Origin: SIG450 sp045658425
GTDB lineage: Bacteria; Bacillota; Clostridia; UMGS1840; HGM11507
Assembly: GCA_045658425.1 (NCBI GenBank)
Contig: JAZOVB010000102.1
Coordinates: 1 to 59,620 of the forward strand
Direction of reading: 5' to 3'
Length of the DNA stretch: 59,620 nt
Under the pieces are notes generated by a model. That model saw only the letters and a list, made by a program, of their open reading frames with translations. It did not search any database and had not been told where the DNA came from. Positions 8,053 to 16,436 of the stretch are shown here, piece after piece. Each line of letters opens with the position of its first letter. Positions within the stretch are counted from its first letter, which is position 1. A program made the translations under genes and the position numbers.

Positions 8053-8990
8053 TGAGCGAAGTTAAAAAGATAGCAACCCGTGATGCATACGGAGATACTT
8101 TAAAAGAATTAGGTGCAAAATATGATAATCTGATTGTACTTGATGCTGACTTAGCAGAAGCAACAAAAACAATCAAATTTAAAAAAGAGTACCCCGAAAG
8201 ATTTATAGACTGCGGTATTGCAGAGGGGAATATGATAGGTGTTGCCGCAGGTCTTGCCTCAACAGGTAAGGTTGTATTTGCATCGAGCTTTGCAATGTTT
8301 GCCGCAGGCAGAACCTTTGAACAGATAAGAAACTCTGTGGGATATACAAAATTAAATGTTAAAATAGCCGCAACCCACGGCGGTATTTCAGTTGGTGAAG
8401 ATGGTGCCAGTCATCAGTGTAATGAAGACTTTGCTTTAATGAGAAGTATTCCCGGAATGGTAGTGTTATCACCATCTGATGCGGTGGAAGCAAGAGAAGC
8501 GGTTATTGCCGCATATAATTATAACGGTCCTTGTTATTTAAGATTTGGCCGTCTTGCAGTTCCCGTTATTAATGATAACCCCGATTATAAATTTGAAATC
8601 GGTAAGGGTATTACCTTAAAAGAGGGAAAAGATGTTACTCTTATCGCAACAGGTCTTATGGTAGGGGAAGCAATAGAGGCTGCAAAGGAGCTTGAGGCTG
8701 ACGGAATTTCCGTAAGAGTAATAAATATCCATACCTTAAAGCCCATTGACAGGGAAATCATTGTTAAAGCGGCTAAAGAAACAAAGCTTATCGTTACTTG
8801 CGAAGAGCATAATGTAATCGGTGGTTTGGGAGAAGCGGTTGCCGCTGTTGTATGTGAAGAATGTCCTAATAAGGTTGTAAGAGTCGGGGTGCAGGATGTA
8901 TTCGGAAAATCCGGTCCCGCTTTAGAGCTTTTAAAAGAATTTGGTCTTACCAAGGATGCAATTATTGAAAAAGTAAAGAAGGAATTATAA
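8052..8990 (+). CDS. Transketolase, C-terminal subunit
   Basis: Pyrimidine-binding and C-terminal half of transketolase, 312 aa. Recognisable segments are DCGIAEGNMIGVAAGLA (with the conserved Glu of the ThDP site), ATHGGISVGEDGASHQ and the C-terminal VTCEEHNVIGGLGEAVA. It pairs with the preceding subunit to make the full enzyme. The following fusion gene begins at the very next base after the stop, suggesting one transcript from metA or the tkt genes through hydG. Confidence 0.95.
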   Translation: MSEVKKIATRDAYGDTLKELGAKYDNLIVLDADLAEATKTIKFKKEYPERFIDCGIAEGNMIGVAAGLASTGKVVFASSFAMFAAGRTFEQIRNSVGYTKLNVKIAATHGGISVGEDGASHQCNEDFALMRSIPGMVVLSPSDAVEAREAVIAAYNYNGPCYLRFGRLAVPVINDNPDYKFEIGKGITLKEGKDVTLIATGLMVGEAIEAAKELEADGISVRVINIHTLKPIDREIIVKAAKETKLIVTCEEHNVIGGLGEAVAAVVCEECPNKVVRVGVQDVFGKSGPALELLKEFGLTKDAIIEKVKKEL

Positions 8991-9731
8991 ATGTCGGTTG
9001 CTTTGAAAAAAGCCGTAACCTGCGAAGCTTTTGATAAAATATCAAAAAAAGCTTACGAAATATGGAATGAGTGTTATCCGGGCATTATAACAAAAGAGCA
9101 GATTGAGTATATGACATCTGCCTTTCAGTCCGCCTCATATATAAAAAATCAGGTGGAAAATGAAGGGTATGAATATTATACTGTCAATGAAAATGAGGAT
9201 ATACTGGGATATATTGCCATTAAAAAGGAGGAAAAACTTCTCTTTTTAAGTAAGCTTTATATTGATAAAAAGTACAGAGGTAAAGGCATTTCCCGAGTAG
9301 TCTTTGAATTTTTAAAGGGATATATTTCGGATAACGGACTTAAAGGAATTTATCTTACCGTTAATAAAAATAATAATAACTCTATTGAGGTTTATAAGCA
9401 CTTTGGCTTTAAAATCATAAGAGAAGAAAAAAATGATATAGGAAACGGATTTTTCATGGACGATTATATTATGGAATACCGCAGTGATAATACCCGAATT
9501 GCTCTTATAAGTATAATAGTTGAGGATAAAAAATCAGTTGTAAGGCTTAATGAACTTTTGTCCCATTATGGTGAATATATAATCGGAAGAATGGGAATTC
9601 CTTATCATAAAAAGAATGTATCGGTTATAAGTGTTGCAATGGATGCTCCCAATGATGTTATAAATACCCTTTCTGGAAAATTAGGAGCATTGCCTGGAGT
9701 TAATTCGAAAACCGTATATTCCACTAAGTAA
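8991..9731 (+). CDS. GNAT acetyltransferase fused to a TM1266-type iron-only hydrogenase regulator
   Basis: A 246-aa two-part protein. Residues 1 to about 155 are a GNAT fold (LYIDKKYRGKGISRVVFEFL is the acetyl-CoA-binding signature; NNNNSIEVYKHFGFK follows). Residues about 163-246 (RIALISIIVEDK through VNSKTVYSTK) match the TM1266 family of small ferredoxin-like/ribbon-helix proteins annotated as iron-only hydrogenase system regulators. TM1266 proteins usually stand alone at about 80 aa, often beside hydEFG. The frame is continuous with no sign of a frameshift, and the start follows the transketolase stop directly. hydG begins 43 bp downstream, which supports a role tied to hydrogenase maturation. 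The acetyl acceptor is unknown. Confidence 0.85.
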   Translation: MSVALKKAVTCEAFDKISKKAYEIWNECYPGIITKEQIEYMTSAFQSASYIKNQVENEGYEYYTVNENEDILGYIAIKKEEKLLFLSKLYIDKKYRGKGISRVVFEFLKGYISDNGLKGIYLTVNKNNNNSIEVYKHFGFKIIREEKNDIGNGFFMDDYIMEYRSDNTRIALISIIVEDKKSVVRLNELLSHYGEYIIGRMGIPYHKKNVSVISVAMDAPNDVINTLSGKLGALPGVNSKTVYSTK

Positions 9732-9774
9732 TTTTTGATTGGAAAGGGAAGCCTGACCAAGAAAAGAGGTAAAT

Positions 9775-11196
9775 ATGTATAATGTAAAATCAAAAAAAGC
9801 AGAAGAATTTATCAGCCACGAGGAAGTATTGGAAACCTTGAAATATGCAGATGACCATAAAACTGACTTGACGCTGATAGACGAAATTTTAAAAAAAGCA
9901 TCTCTTAAAGGCGGTCTTAACCACCGCGAAGCAAGTGTGCTTTTAGCCTGTGAGGATAAAGAGGTTAATGAAAGACTTTATAAACTTGCAAGTGAAATAA
10001 AAGAGGAAATCTACGGCAACCGAATTGTAATGTTTGCCCCTTTGTATCTTTCCAATTACTGTGTAAACGGATGTGTCTATTGCCCATATCATTACGGTAA
10101 TAAATGTATAGCAAGAAGAAAACTTTCTCAGACGGAAATTGAAAAAGAGGTTATTGCTCTTCAGGATATGGGGCATAAGCGACTTGCACTGGAGGCAGGG
10201 GAAGACCCGGTAAATAACCCAATTGAATATATATTGGAATCTATTGACACAATTTATAAAATCAAGCATAAAAACGGTGCAATAAGAAGAGTAAATGTTA
10301 ATATTGCCGCAACCACAGTTGAAAACTATAAAAAATTAAAGGATGCAGGAATAGGAACATATATTCTGTTCCAGGAAACCTATCATAAGGAAAGCTATGA
10401 AAAGCTTCATCCTACAGGTCCTAAACATAACTATGCTTACCATACCGAAGCTATGGACAGGGCAATGGAGGGTGGAATTGATGATGTGGGGCTTGGAGTT
10501 TTATTCGGACTTGAGCTTTACCGCTATGAACTTGCCGCACTTTTAATGCACGCCGAACACTTGGAGGCAACCTTTGGTGTAGGACCTCATACCATAAGTG
10601 TTCCAAGAATTAAAAAAGCCGCAGGGGTTGATACCGCTCAGTTTGATAACGGAATAGATGATGAAACCTTTGCAAAAATCTGTGCTCTTATCCGTGTAGC
10701 CGTTCCCTATACAGGTATGATTATCTCAACAAGAGAAAGCAAAGAAGTAAGAGAAAAGGTTTTAAAACTTGGCGTTTCTCAGATAAGCGGCGCTTCAAAA
10801 ACAAGCGTAGGCGGATATGCTGATGAAAATGTCCACGAGGATGAAGATTCTTCTCAGTTTGATATAAGCGATAACCGTACACTTGATGAAGTGGTTAACT
10901 GGCTTATAAAATCAGGATATATCCCAAGCTTCTGTACCGCTTGTTACAGAGAGGGCAGAACGGGAGATAGATTTATGAGCCTTGCAAAATCAGGGCAGAT
11001 TCAGAATTGCTGCCATCCGAATGCACTTATGACTTTAAAAGAGTACCTTTGTGACTATGCATCAACTGATACCATAAAGGTCGGCAACGAGCTGATTACA
11101 AGAGCACTTGAAAAAATCCCTAACGAAAAAGCAAGACAGATTGCAAAAGAATATGTAGAAAAAATTTCAATGGGTGAACGGGATTTCAGATTTTAA
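9775..11196 (+). CDS. hydG: [FeFe]-hydrogenase H-cluster maturase HydG (radical SAM tyrosine lyase)
   Basis: Splits tyrosine to supply CO and CN ligands for the H-cluster precursor. Length 473 aa as expected. The radical-SAM cluster cysteines are Cys96, Cys100 and Cys103 in CVNGCVYC. The C-terminal auxiliary cluster site is Cys387-x2-Cys390 (FCTACYREGRTGDRF) with a later cysteine in QNCCHP. HydG differs from ThiH by this C-terminal cluster motif. hydE and hydF are not in the window. Ribosome site AGAGG lies just before the ATG. The protein serves the organism's hydrogenases, including possibly the HydS-like protein at 3355-5034. Confidence 0.97.
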   Translation: MYNVKSKKAEEFISHEEVLETLKYADDHKTDLTLIDEILKKASLKGGLNHREASVLLACEDKEVNERLYKLASEIKEEIYGNRIVMFAPLYLSNYCVNGCVYCPYHYGNKCIARRKLSQTEIEKEVIALQDMGHKRLALEAGEDPVNNPIEYILESIDTIYKIKHKNGAIRRVNVNIAATTVENYKKLKDAGIGTYILFQETYHKESYEKLHPTGPKHNYAYHTEAMDRAMEGGIDDVGLGVLFGLELYRYELAALLMHAEHLEATFGVGPHTISVPRIKKAAGVDTAQFDNGIDDETFAKICALIRVAVPYTGMIISTRESKEVREKVLKLGVSQISGASKTSVGGYADENVHEDEDSSQFDISDNRTLDEVVNWLIKSGYIPSFCTACYREGRTGDRFMSLAKSGQIQNCCHPNALMTLKEYLCDYASTDTIKVGNELITRALEKIPNEKARQIAKEYVEKISMGERDFRF

Positions 11197-11201
11197 TAAT
11201 T

Positions 11202-11238
11202 AAAGCCAACAGTAATGTAATTGCTGTTGGCTTTTTAA
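11202..11238 (+). terminator. Terminator after hydG
   Basis: Arms AAAGCCAACAG (11202-11212) and CTGTTGGCTTT (11224-11234) with a short loop and a following T-run. Confidence 0.9.
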
Positions 11239-11250
11239 TATGAAGGAATA

Positions 11251-11352
11251 AAACTATCAAGACACACCTGTATCTTAATACTGTGTATGTCTTGATAGTT
11301 TTATAGCAAAAGTTAATTATACTATATTTAAATGTGTCCGCGTTCCGGACAA
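11251..11352. repeat. Intergenic repeat unit, copy 1: hairpin with embedded core plus 52-bp tail
   Basis: A 14-bp stem (AAACTATCAAGACA at 11251-11264, TGTCTTGATAGTTT at 11288-11301) encloses a 23-nt core containing GTATCTTAATAC. It is followed by a 52-bp tail (11301-11352) that ends in a GTCCG/CGGAC hairpin. Copy 2 at 11464-11565 has the same tail (51 of 52 bases) and the same core in reverse orientation, but a different outer stem. Confidence 0.75.
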
Positions 11353-11463
11353 AATAAACTTAAAATATTATATATTATTACCGGCATAATGAATGTAAAA
11401 AGATTAAATGTATTTAAAAATTTATACCTTAATCAAAGTAATAGGAAAAATTGTTTCGGAATG
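11353..11463. other. AT-rich spacer between the two repeat units
   Basis: About 110 bases of AT-rich sequence with no gene, promoter or structure that I can support. Confidence 0.5.
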
Positions 11464-11565
11464 AAAAAAGCAAGGAGGACACAGTATTAAGATACGGGTG
11501 CGCCTTGCTTTTTTTATAGCAAATGTTAATTATACTATATTTAAATGTGTCCGCGTTCCGGACAA
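11464..11565. repeat. Intergenic repeat unit, copy 2, acting as a terminator for yajC and hydG
   Basis: Outer arms AAAAAAGCAAGG (11464-11475) and CCTTGCTTTTTT (11503-11514) form a strong terminator-like stem with T-runs on both strands, so it could stop transcripts from hydG and from yajC. The 27-nt insert carries the core of copy 1 in reverse complement with one mismatch. The 52-bp tail is at 11514-11565. Confidence 0.75.
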
Positions 11566-11577
11566 TTTTTACATTAC

Positions 11578-11880
11578 TTATGCTTTTTCTTTTTTTAGTA
11601 CTTCCTTAATACCCCATTTGTAAATATGCATAACAGCCTGGTTTTCACCCTGACCACATTCAAAGTCGATTTTATCGTCTTTGATTTTGGTAACCTTACC
11701 GTAGAAACCGCCGATTGTAACGATTTTATCGCCAACCTCTAATGCTGAAAGCATATCCTTGAATTGTTTATCCTTCTTTTTCTGAGGTCTGATTAAAAGA
11801 AAATAGAAAATTGCACCCCAGATAAGAAGCATTGGGATAAGTGATAATAGTGAGGAAGCTCCTCCTGCTGCCTGATTCAT
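11578..11880 (-). CDS. yajC: Preprotein translocase subunit YajC
   Basis: A 100-aa membrane protein associated with SecDF. A Gly/Ala-rich N-terminus is followed by one hydrophobic segment (residues about 11-30, LIPMLLIWGAIFYFLLIRPQ) ending in the family signature RPQKKKDKQ, then a soluble domain with LEVGDKIVTIGGFYGKV. Length and layout are typical. It is transcribed alone from a promoter at 11912-11940, converging on hydG. Confidence 0.95.
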   Translation of the reverse strand: MNQAAGGASSLLSLIPMLLIWGAIFYFLLIRPQKKKDKQFKDMLSALEVGDKIVTIGGFYGKVTKIKDDKIDFECGQGENQAVMHIYKWGIKEVLKKEKA

Positions 11881-11911
11881 AATATAATACCTCCGTATTT
11901 GTTTTTTTATT

Positions 11912-11940
11912 ATTATATCTTATTATGGAAAAATATACAA
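11912..11940 (-). promoter_or_regulatory. Promoter for yajC
   Basis: On the minus strand TTGTAT (11940-11935), a 17-bp spacer and TATAAT (11917-11912), followed by an ACGGAGG-type ribosome site just before the yajC ATG. Confidence 0.7.
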
Positions 11941-12010
11941 GCGATTTTAATAAAATTCATAAAATATTCATTATAAAATAAAAATGTATTTAGTTTTTTT
12001 AATGTTTTTG

Positions 12011-12039
12011 TTGTACATTCTTGATTATTGTGTTATTAT
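12011..12039 (+). promoter_or_regulatory. Promoter for the glycosyltransferase-thyX-tmk gene run
   Basis: TTGTAC (12011-12016), a 17-bp spacer and TATTAT (12034-12039), about 50 bp upstream of the ATG at 12088. Confidence 0.6.
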
Positions 12040-12087
12040 ATAGGTTGGATGGTTGTGCTTTTAAATTTTAGTCAAAGGAGACAAATT

Positions 12088-12819
12088 ATGAGCAGTTTGA
12101 AAATACTGGGCGTAAGAATTGATAAGGTGGATTTTGAGGAAGCTGTTTCAAAAATTTTAAGCTTTCTTGAAACTGACGGAGCAAAATCGGTTTTCACTCC
12201 CAATTCCGAAATAATTTACCGTGCCAAAGATGATGAGGAATTTAAAAATGTTCTTAATTCCTCCGATTTAAATACTGCGGACGGAATCGGAGTTGTATAT
12301 GCTTCGAAAATATTAAAATCTCCGGTTGCCTGTCGTGTTGCGGGATATGACCTTGCCTGTCTTTTATTGCCAATAATGAACGAAAGAAAATTAAAGCTTT
12401 TCTTATTCGGCGGTAAAGAGGGAGTCGGGATAAAAGCTAAAGAGGAAATCTTAAAAAAATATCCTGATATTGATATTTGCGGAGTAGAAAACGGTTATTT
12501 TACCGATGACACCGAAATTATAAATCATATAAATGAAAAGGAGCCTGACTTTGTATTTGTGTGTCTTGGTGCACCAAAGCAGGAAATGTGGATACATAAA
12601 AACAAGGACAAATTAAAAGCAAAGGTATTAATGGGAATAGGTGGAAGTCTTGATGTATTTGCAGGAACAGCAAAAAGAGCTCCCGATATTTTCATTAAGC
12701 TTAATATTGAATGGTTATTCAGATTAATAAAAAATCCTTCCAGAATAGGGCGTATGATGGCGCTTCCCAAATTCGGAATAGAGGTTATAAAATCAAAAAG
12801 GGGGAACAAAAATGCTTAA
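12088..12819 (+). CDS. WecG/TagA/CpsF-family glycosyltransferase
   Basis: Transfers an amino sugar (ManNAc or ManNAcA type) onto a lipid-linked intermediate during wall teichoic acid or surface polysaccharide synthesis. The 243 aa carry TPNSEIIYRA, the family's NTADGIGVV segment, LFLFGGKEGVG and VFVCLGAPKQEMWI. I chose ATG 12088 because AAAGGAG lies 7-8 nt upstream; the frame extends 20 codons further upstream into the promoter region. The end overlaps thyX by 8 bp. No other teichoic acid gene is nearby, so the acceptor is uncertain. Confidence 0.92.
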   Translation: MSSLKILGVRIDKVDFEEAVSKILSFLETDGAKSVFTPNSEIIYRAKDDEEFKNVLNSSDLNTADGIGVVYASKILKSPVACRVAGYDLACLLLPIMNERKLKLFLFGGKEGVGIKAKEEILKKYPDIDICGVENGYFTDDTEIINHINEKEPDFVFVCLGAPKQEMWIHKNKDKLKAKVLMGIGGSLDVFAGTAKRAPDIFIKLNIEWLFRLIKNPSRIGRMMALPKFGIEVIKSKRGNKNA

Positions 12820-13573
12820 TGTTAAATTACTGAGTTACACAAAGGATTGTGAAAAGGTGGTGGCGGCTGCCGCAAAGCTATGCTATTCTCCATCGGGAAT
12901 AGATGATATTTTTGATAATCTTGATGAGGAAAAAACTGCTTCTTTTTTAGGAAGGCTTTCCTCCATGCATCACGAAAGTCCCTTTGAGCATATGAGTTTT
13001 ACCTTTGGTATTGAGGGAGTTTCAAGAAGTCTTCTTGCTCAGATTACAAGACACAGAATTGCCTCATATTCGGTAAAATCCCAAAGATATGTTAAAGAGG
13101 GTGCATTCTCTTATGTTGTACCTCCTTACATAGAAAATAACGAGAAGGCAAAAGAAATTTTTATCAAAGCAATGGAAGATGACCAGAAAACCTATGACGA
13201 GCTTACTGCTATTTTGTTTGAACAACACTATAACAGACTTATAAACGAGGGTGTGGACGAAAAAACCGCTAAAATGACTGCGGAAAAAACTGCTATTGAA
13301 GATGCAAGATTTGTACTTCCAAATGCTTGTGAAACCAAGATAGTTGCGACCTTTAATGCAAGAAGCTTATTTAATTTCTTCCATCACAGATGCTGTACAA
13401 GAGCTCAGTGGGAAATCAAGGCTCTTGCAGATGAAATGTTAAAGCTTGTAAAAGAGGTTGCTCCCACAGTGTTTAAGGAAAGCGGTCCTCCGTGCGTTTC
13501 AGGACCTTGCCCAGAGGGCGTAAAAAGTTGCGGAAGAAGACAGGAAATGTTAAAAATTTATAAAGGGGAATAA
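12812..13573 (+). CDS. thyX: Flavin-dependent thymidylate synthase ThyX
   Basis: Makes dTMP from dUMP with methylene-tetrahydrofolate, FAD and NADPH. The ThyX motif is present as RHRIASYSVKSQR near residue 80, and FFHHRCCTRAQWEI near residue 188 is the usual C-terminal nucleotide-binding region. Length 253 aa. It overlaps the glycosyltransferase gene and is followed after 2 bp by thymidylate kinase, so two consecutive steps of dTTP synthesis are coupled. This protein uses the flavin route rather than ThyA. Confidence 0.97.
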   Translation: MLNVKLLSYTKDCEKVVAAAAKLCYSPSGIDDIFDNLDEEKTASFLGRLSSMHHESPFEHMSFTFGIEGVSRSLLAQITRHRIASYSVKSQRYVKEGAFSYVVPPYIENNEKAKEIFIKAMEDDQKTYDELTAILFEQHYNRLINEGVDEKTAKMTAEKTAIEDARFVLPNACETKIVATFNARSLFNFFHHRCCTRAQWEIKALADEMLKLVKEVAPTVFKESGPPCVSGPCPEGVKSCGRRQEMLKIYKGE

Positions 13574-13575
13574 TA

Positions 13576-14244
13576 ATGGGAAAGCTTATAGTAATAGAGG
13601 GCGTAGATGCTTCGGGAAAAGCTACTCAGACCAAACTTTTATATGAATATTTATTGAGTAAGTCCGATAAAACTCTTAAGGTGGAGTTTCCTGATTATGA
13701 CAGTCCCTCATCAGCTCTTGTAAAGATGTATTTAAGCGGTGAATTTGGTGAAAATGCAAATGATGTAAGTCCTTATGTTGCCTCCACTTTTTTTGCGGCG
13801 GACAGATTTGCTTCCTATAAAACAAAATGGGAAAAGCAGTATAAAGACGGATACACAATAGTTTTTGACAGATATGTTACCGCAAATATGCTTCATCAGG
13901 CATCAAAGTTTTCTGATGAGTCGGAAAAAAGAAAATTTATAGACTGGCTATGTGAGTTTGAATATGGACTTTACGGACTTCCCGAGCCTACCGTAAAGCT
14001 GTTTTTAGATGTTCCGCCTGAGATAAGTGCTGAACTTATGAGAGAACGACTTAATAAGTTTTCGGGAGAGGAAACTAAGGATATTCACGAAAGAGATAAG
14101 GATTATTTATATAAAACCTATGAAAATGCGAAGTTTGTTGCGGCCAATTACGGATTTAAAGTAATTAACTGCGTAAAGGACGGTAAGCTTCGTACTATTG
14201 AAGATATACAGAAAGAAATAAGGGAAATAGTTGATGGAATTTAA
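13576..14244 (+). CDS. tmk: Thymidylate kinase
   Basis: Phosphorylates dTMP to dTDP. P-loop GVDASGKATQ at residues about 9-18; FDRYVTANMLHQA carries the DRY-type substrate motif; the lid region follows near residue 150. Length 222 aa is normal. It directly follows thyX. P-loop position 12 is Ala-Ser-Gly-Lys type, common in clostridial Tmk. The end overlaps the next gene by about 11 bp. Confidence 0.95.
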   Translation: MGKLIVIEGVDASGKATQTKLLYEYLLSKSDKTLKVEFPDYDSPSSALVKMYLSGEFGENANDVSPYVASTFFAADRFASYKTKWEKQYKDGYTIVFDRYVTANMLHQASKFSDESEKRKFIDWLCEFEYGLYGLPEPTVKLFLDVPPEISAELMRERLNKFSGEETKDIHERDKDYLYKTYENAKFVAANYGFKVINCVKDGKLRTIEDIQKEIREIVDGI

Positions 14245-15109
14245 AAAAATTGAGCTTTCGGACAAGCGTATATTTAATGAATATTATAAAAAATATCCCC
14301 AACATTCAGGGTACTTAAGCTTTGTAAGTCTGTTTACCTGGCAATCTTATGTAAAGTTTATGTATACCGTGATAAAGGGGCATATTGTTATACGTTACGA
14401 AAGCTATAAGGATAAAAAGGAATATATCCTGCTTCCTGAAACCGACAAAGAAGTACTGAAAATTATAATCCCTGAACTTAAGGAAGCAGGTTATGAAAGT
14501 TTTTCAAACCTTACATTGAAACAAACTGAGGATATGGAAAATAATTTCCCGGGATGCTTTAGCTTTAATCATAAAAGGGATAATGATAATTATGTTTACC
14601 TTTCGGAGAAAATGGCATCACTTTCGGGGAAAAAGCTACATTCCAAAAAGAATTTTGTCAACCGTTTCAAAAAAGAAAATGATTATACTTATGAAAAAAT
14701 TACTGAATCCTCAATTCCCGAATGTATTGAAGTATTAAATGAATGGTGTTTAAAAAAAGAATGTTCGGGCGGGGCTATGAGTGCTGAAAGCTGTGCCTGT
14801 ACTTTAGCACTTGAGAATATGGATGCCCTTAATCTTAAGGGTGGTGCCATAAGAGTTAACGGCAAGATGGTTGCCTTTTCCCTTGGCGAAAAAGTAACAG
14901 AGGATATGGTAATCATCCATTTTGAAAAAGCAGATTATAATTATAAGGGTGCATTCCAGACAATTTTTATGGAATTTGTTAAAAAAGAATGTTCGGGTGT
15001 TACTCTTATTAACAGAGAGGAAGATACAGGGGATGAGGGGTTAAGAAAAGCAAAGCTTTCCTATTATCCCGAATTCTTACTTGAAATGTATGATGGAAAT
15101 AAAATTTGA
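14234..15109 (+). CDS. DUF2156 protein (phosphatidylglycerol lysyltransferase-like C-terminal domain)
   Basis: A 291-aa soluble protein of the DUF2156 family, which has the GNAT-like fold found at the C-terminus of MprF lysyltransferases. Visible features are LSFVSLFTWQSYVKF near the N-terminus, KLHSKKNFVNRFKKE in the middle, and INREEDTGDEGLRKAKLSYYPE at the C-terminus, all typical of the family. No MprF membrane part is present, so lipid aminoacylation cannot be assumed; a role as an aminoacyl or acyl transferase is inference. ATG 14234 is preferred to TTG 14231. The gene overlaps both neighbours slightly. Confidence 0.85.
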   Translation: MEFKKIELSDKRIFNEYYKKYPQHSGYLSFVSLFTWQSYVKFMYTVIKGHIVIRYESYKDKKEYILLPETDKEVLKIIIPELKEAGYESFSNLTLKQTEDMENNFPGCFSFNHKRDNDNYVYLSEKMASLSGKKLHSKKNFVNRFKKENDYTYEKITESSIPECIEVLNEWCLKKECSGGAMSAESCACTLALENMDALNLKGGAIRVNGKMVAFSLGEKVTEDMVIIHFEKADYNYKGAFQTIFMEFVKKECSGVTLINREEDTGDEGLRKAKLSYYPEFLLEMYDGNKI

Positions 15110-15890
15110 TATTGCAAAAAATGAGGATGTTCCCGTATTAAAAGAAATGTGGCAGGAGATATTCGGTGATACCAAACAATATACCGAATTGTATTTTTCC
15201 TATAAATTCAAAGAGGGAAATACTTATGTCATAAGGGTAGAAGAGGAAATTGCTTCAACCTTATATGTGGAATATACCGACCTTTCGATTGAGGGGAAAA
15301 TCTGCAAGGGTGCATATTTTTGCGGAATTTCAACCAAAGAAAAATACAGAGGCAGAGGATTTGCAGGAAAGCTTATCGAATATGCAAAACAAAATATAAA
15401 AAATGTGGACATAATCTATCTTATACCTGCAAATAAATCTCTTTTTGAATTTTATAAAGGTTTTGGGTTTAAGGAATTTACCTGTATTGATAAAATAAAA
15501 ATTTCAAAGGAAGCGGGTATAAAGCTTCCGCCCCATACTAAGGAGGTTGATTATGAAAAACTAACTTCCTTTTACGAAAATTCGGGAAATGGAATTTTCG
15601 TTAAAAGGGATATGGAATTTTTAAAGGCTATATACGGATGTTATGAAAATATAACCATATTTAATGACGGCTATGTTATATGGTATATTGGAGATGATGT
15701 AATTCATTTGGTTGAATACTCCTTTGAATACCAGAAGGCAATCGCTATCTTACAGGGCCTTTTAAACGAAAGCGGTCTTAACGAGGGAATTATTTATAAA
15801 AAATGGGGAAACAACCCATTCTCGGTTTGTATAACCGACCTTGAAATTGAAAAAATACCAAATAAATATATAAATTTAATGTTAAATTAG
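15090..15890 (+). CDS. GNAT-family N-acetyltransferase
   Basis: About 266 aa. The N-terminal half is a GNAT domain: FCGISTKEKYRGRGFAGKLIEYA holds the acetyl-CoA pyrophosphate-binding loop R/Q-x-x-G-x-G/A, and IPANKSLFEFYKGFGF is the usual C-terminal GNAT strand. The C-terminal half resembles the sterol-carrier-like tail of Eis-type acetyltransferases, but I cannot name a substrate. The start overlaps the DUF2156 gene (stop at 15109); ATG 15090 and 15093 are both possible and no strong ribosome site is visible, so coupled translation is likely. Confidence 0.85.
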   Translation: MMEIKFDIAKNEDVPVLKEMWQEIFGDTKQYTELYFSYKFKEGNTYVIRVEEEIASTLYVEYTDLSIEGKICKGAYFCGISTKEKYRGRGFAGKLIEYAKQNIKNVDIIYLIPANKSLFEFYKGFGFKEFTCIDKIKISKEAGIKLPPHTKEVDYEKLTSFYENSGNGIFVKRDMEFLKAIYGCYENITIFNDGYVIWYIGDDVIHLVEYSFEYQKAIAILQGLLNESGLNEGIIYKKWGNNPFSVCITDLEIEKIPNKYINLMLN

Positions 15891-15899
15891 GTGAAAAAA

Positions 15900-16436
15900 A
15901 TGCTTTATATGATTTTTAAAAACGGCTTCGAGGAAACAGAAGCCATTGCAACCTGGGATTTTATAAAAAGAGCAGGTATTGATGTTAAAACCGTTTCAGA
16001 TTCGGGAACGGTTACTGGTACTCACTCACTTACAATAAAAACTGATATAACCCTTGATGAAGTTACCTTTGAGGGTATGGAGGGAGTTATATTACCGGGC
16101 GGTCAACCGGGCAGTGACAATTTGTTTAAATGTGAAAAAACAAAAAAAATAATAAATTATGCTTATGAAAATAAGCTTTTGCTTGGTGCAATCTGTGCAG
16201 CTCCTTATATTTTAGGCGAAGCAGGATTTCTAAAAGAAAAGAAAGCCACCTGTTTCCCTGGTTTTGAAGAGCATCTTAAGGGGGCCGAATATACTTCTGC
16301 TTTAGCTGAAAGAGATGGTAATATCATTACCGCAAAGGGTATGGGTGCAAGTTTTGATTTCGGTTTTTTAATTGTTGAATATTTAAAGGGGAAGGATACC
16401 GCTTTAAAAATCAAGGAAGGAATCTTTGCAAAATAA
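15900..16436 (+). CDS. DJ-1/PfpI-family protein (YajL-like)
   Basis: A 178-aa protein of the DJ-1/YajL branch: ILPGGQPGSDNL, the nucleophile elbow GAICAAPYIL with the reactive cysteine, and KATCFPGFEEHL. Such proteins act in glyoxal/methylglyoxal defence or as redox-responsive chaperones. ATG 15900 is chosen because AGGTG (15889-15893) lies 6 nt upstream; an in-frame GTG at 15891 has no ribosome site of its own. It sits between an acetyltransferase and the folate cyclo-ligase in an apparent operon. Confidence 0.9.
   Translation: MLYMIFKNGFEETEAIATWDFIKRAGIDVKTVSDSGTVTGTHSLTIKTDITLDEVTFEGMEGVILPGGQPGSDNLFKCEKTKKIINYAYENKLLLGAICAAPYILGEAGFLKEKKATCFPGFEEHLKGAEYTSALAERDGNIITAKGMGASFDFGFLIVEYLKGKDTALKIKEGIFAK

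Noticed and set aside
11251..11565. CRISPR array
   Set aside because: Only two repeat units, with unequal spacing and no cas genes nearby.
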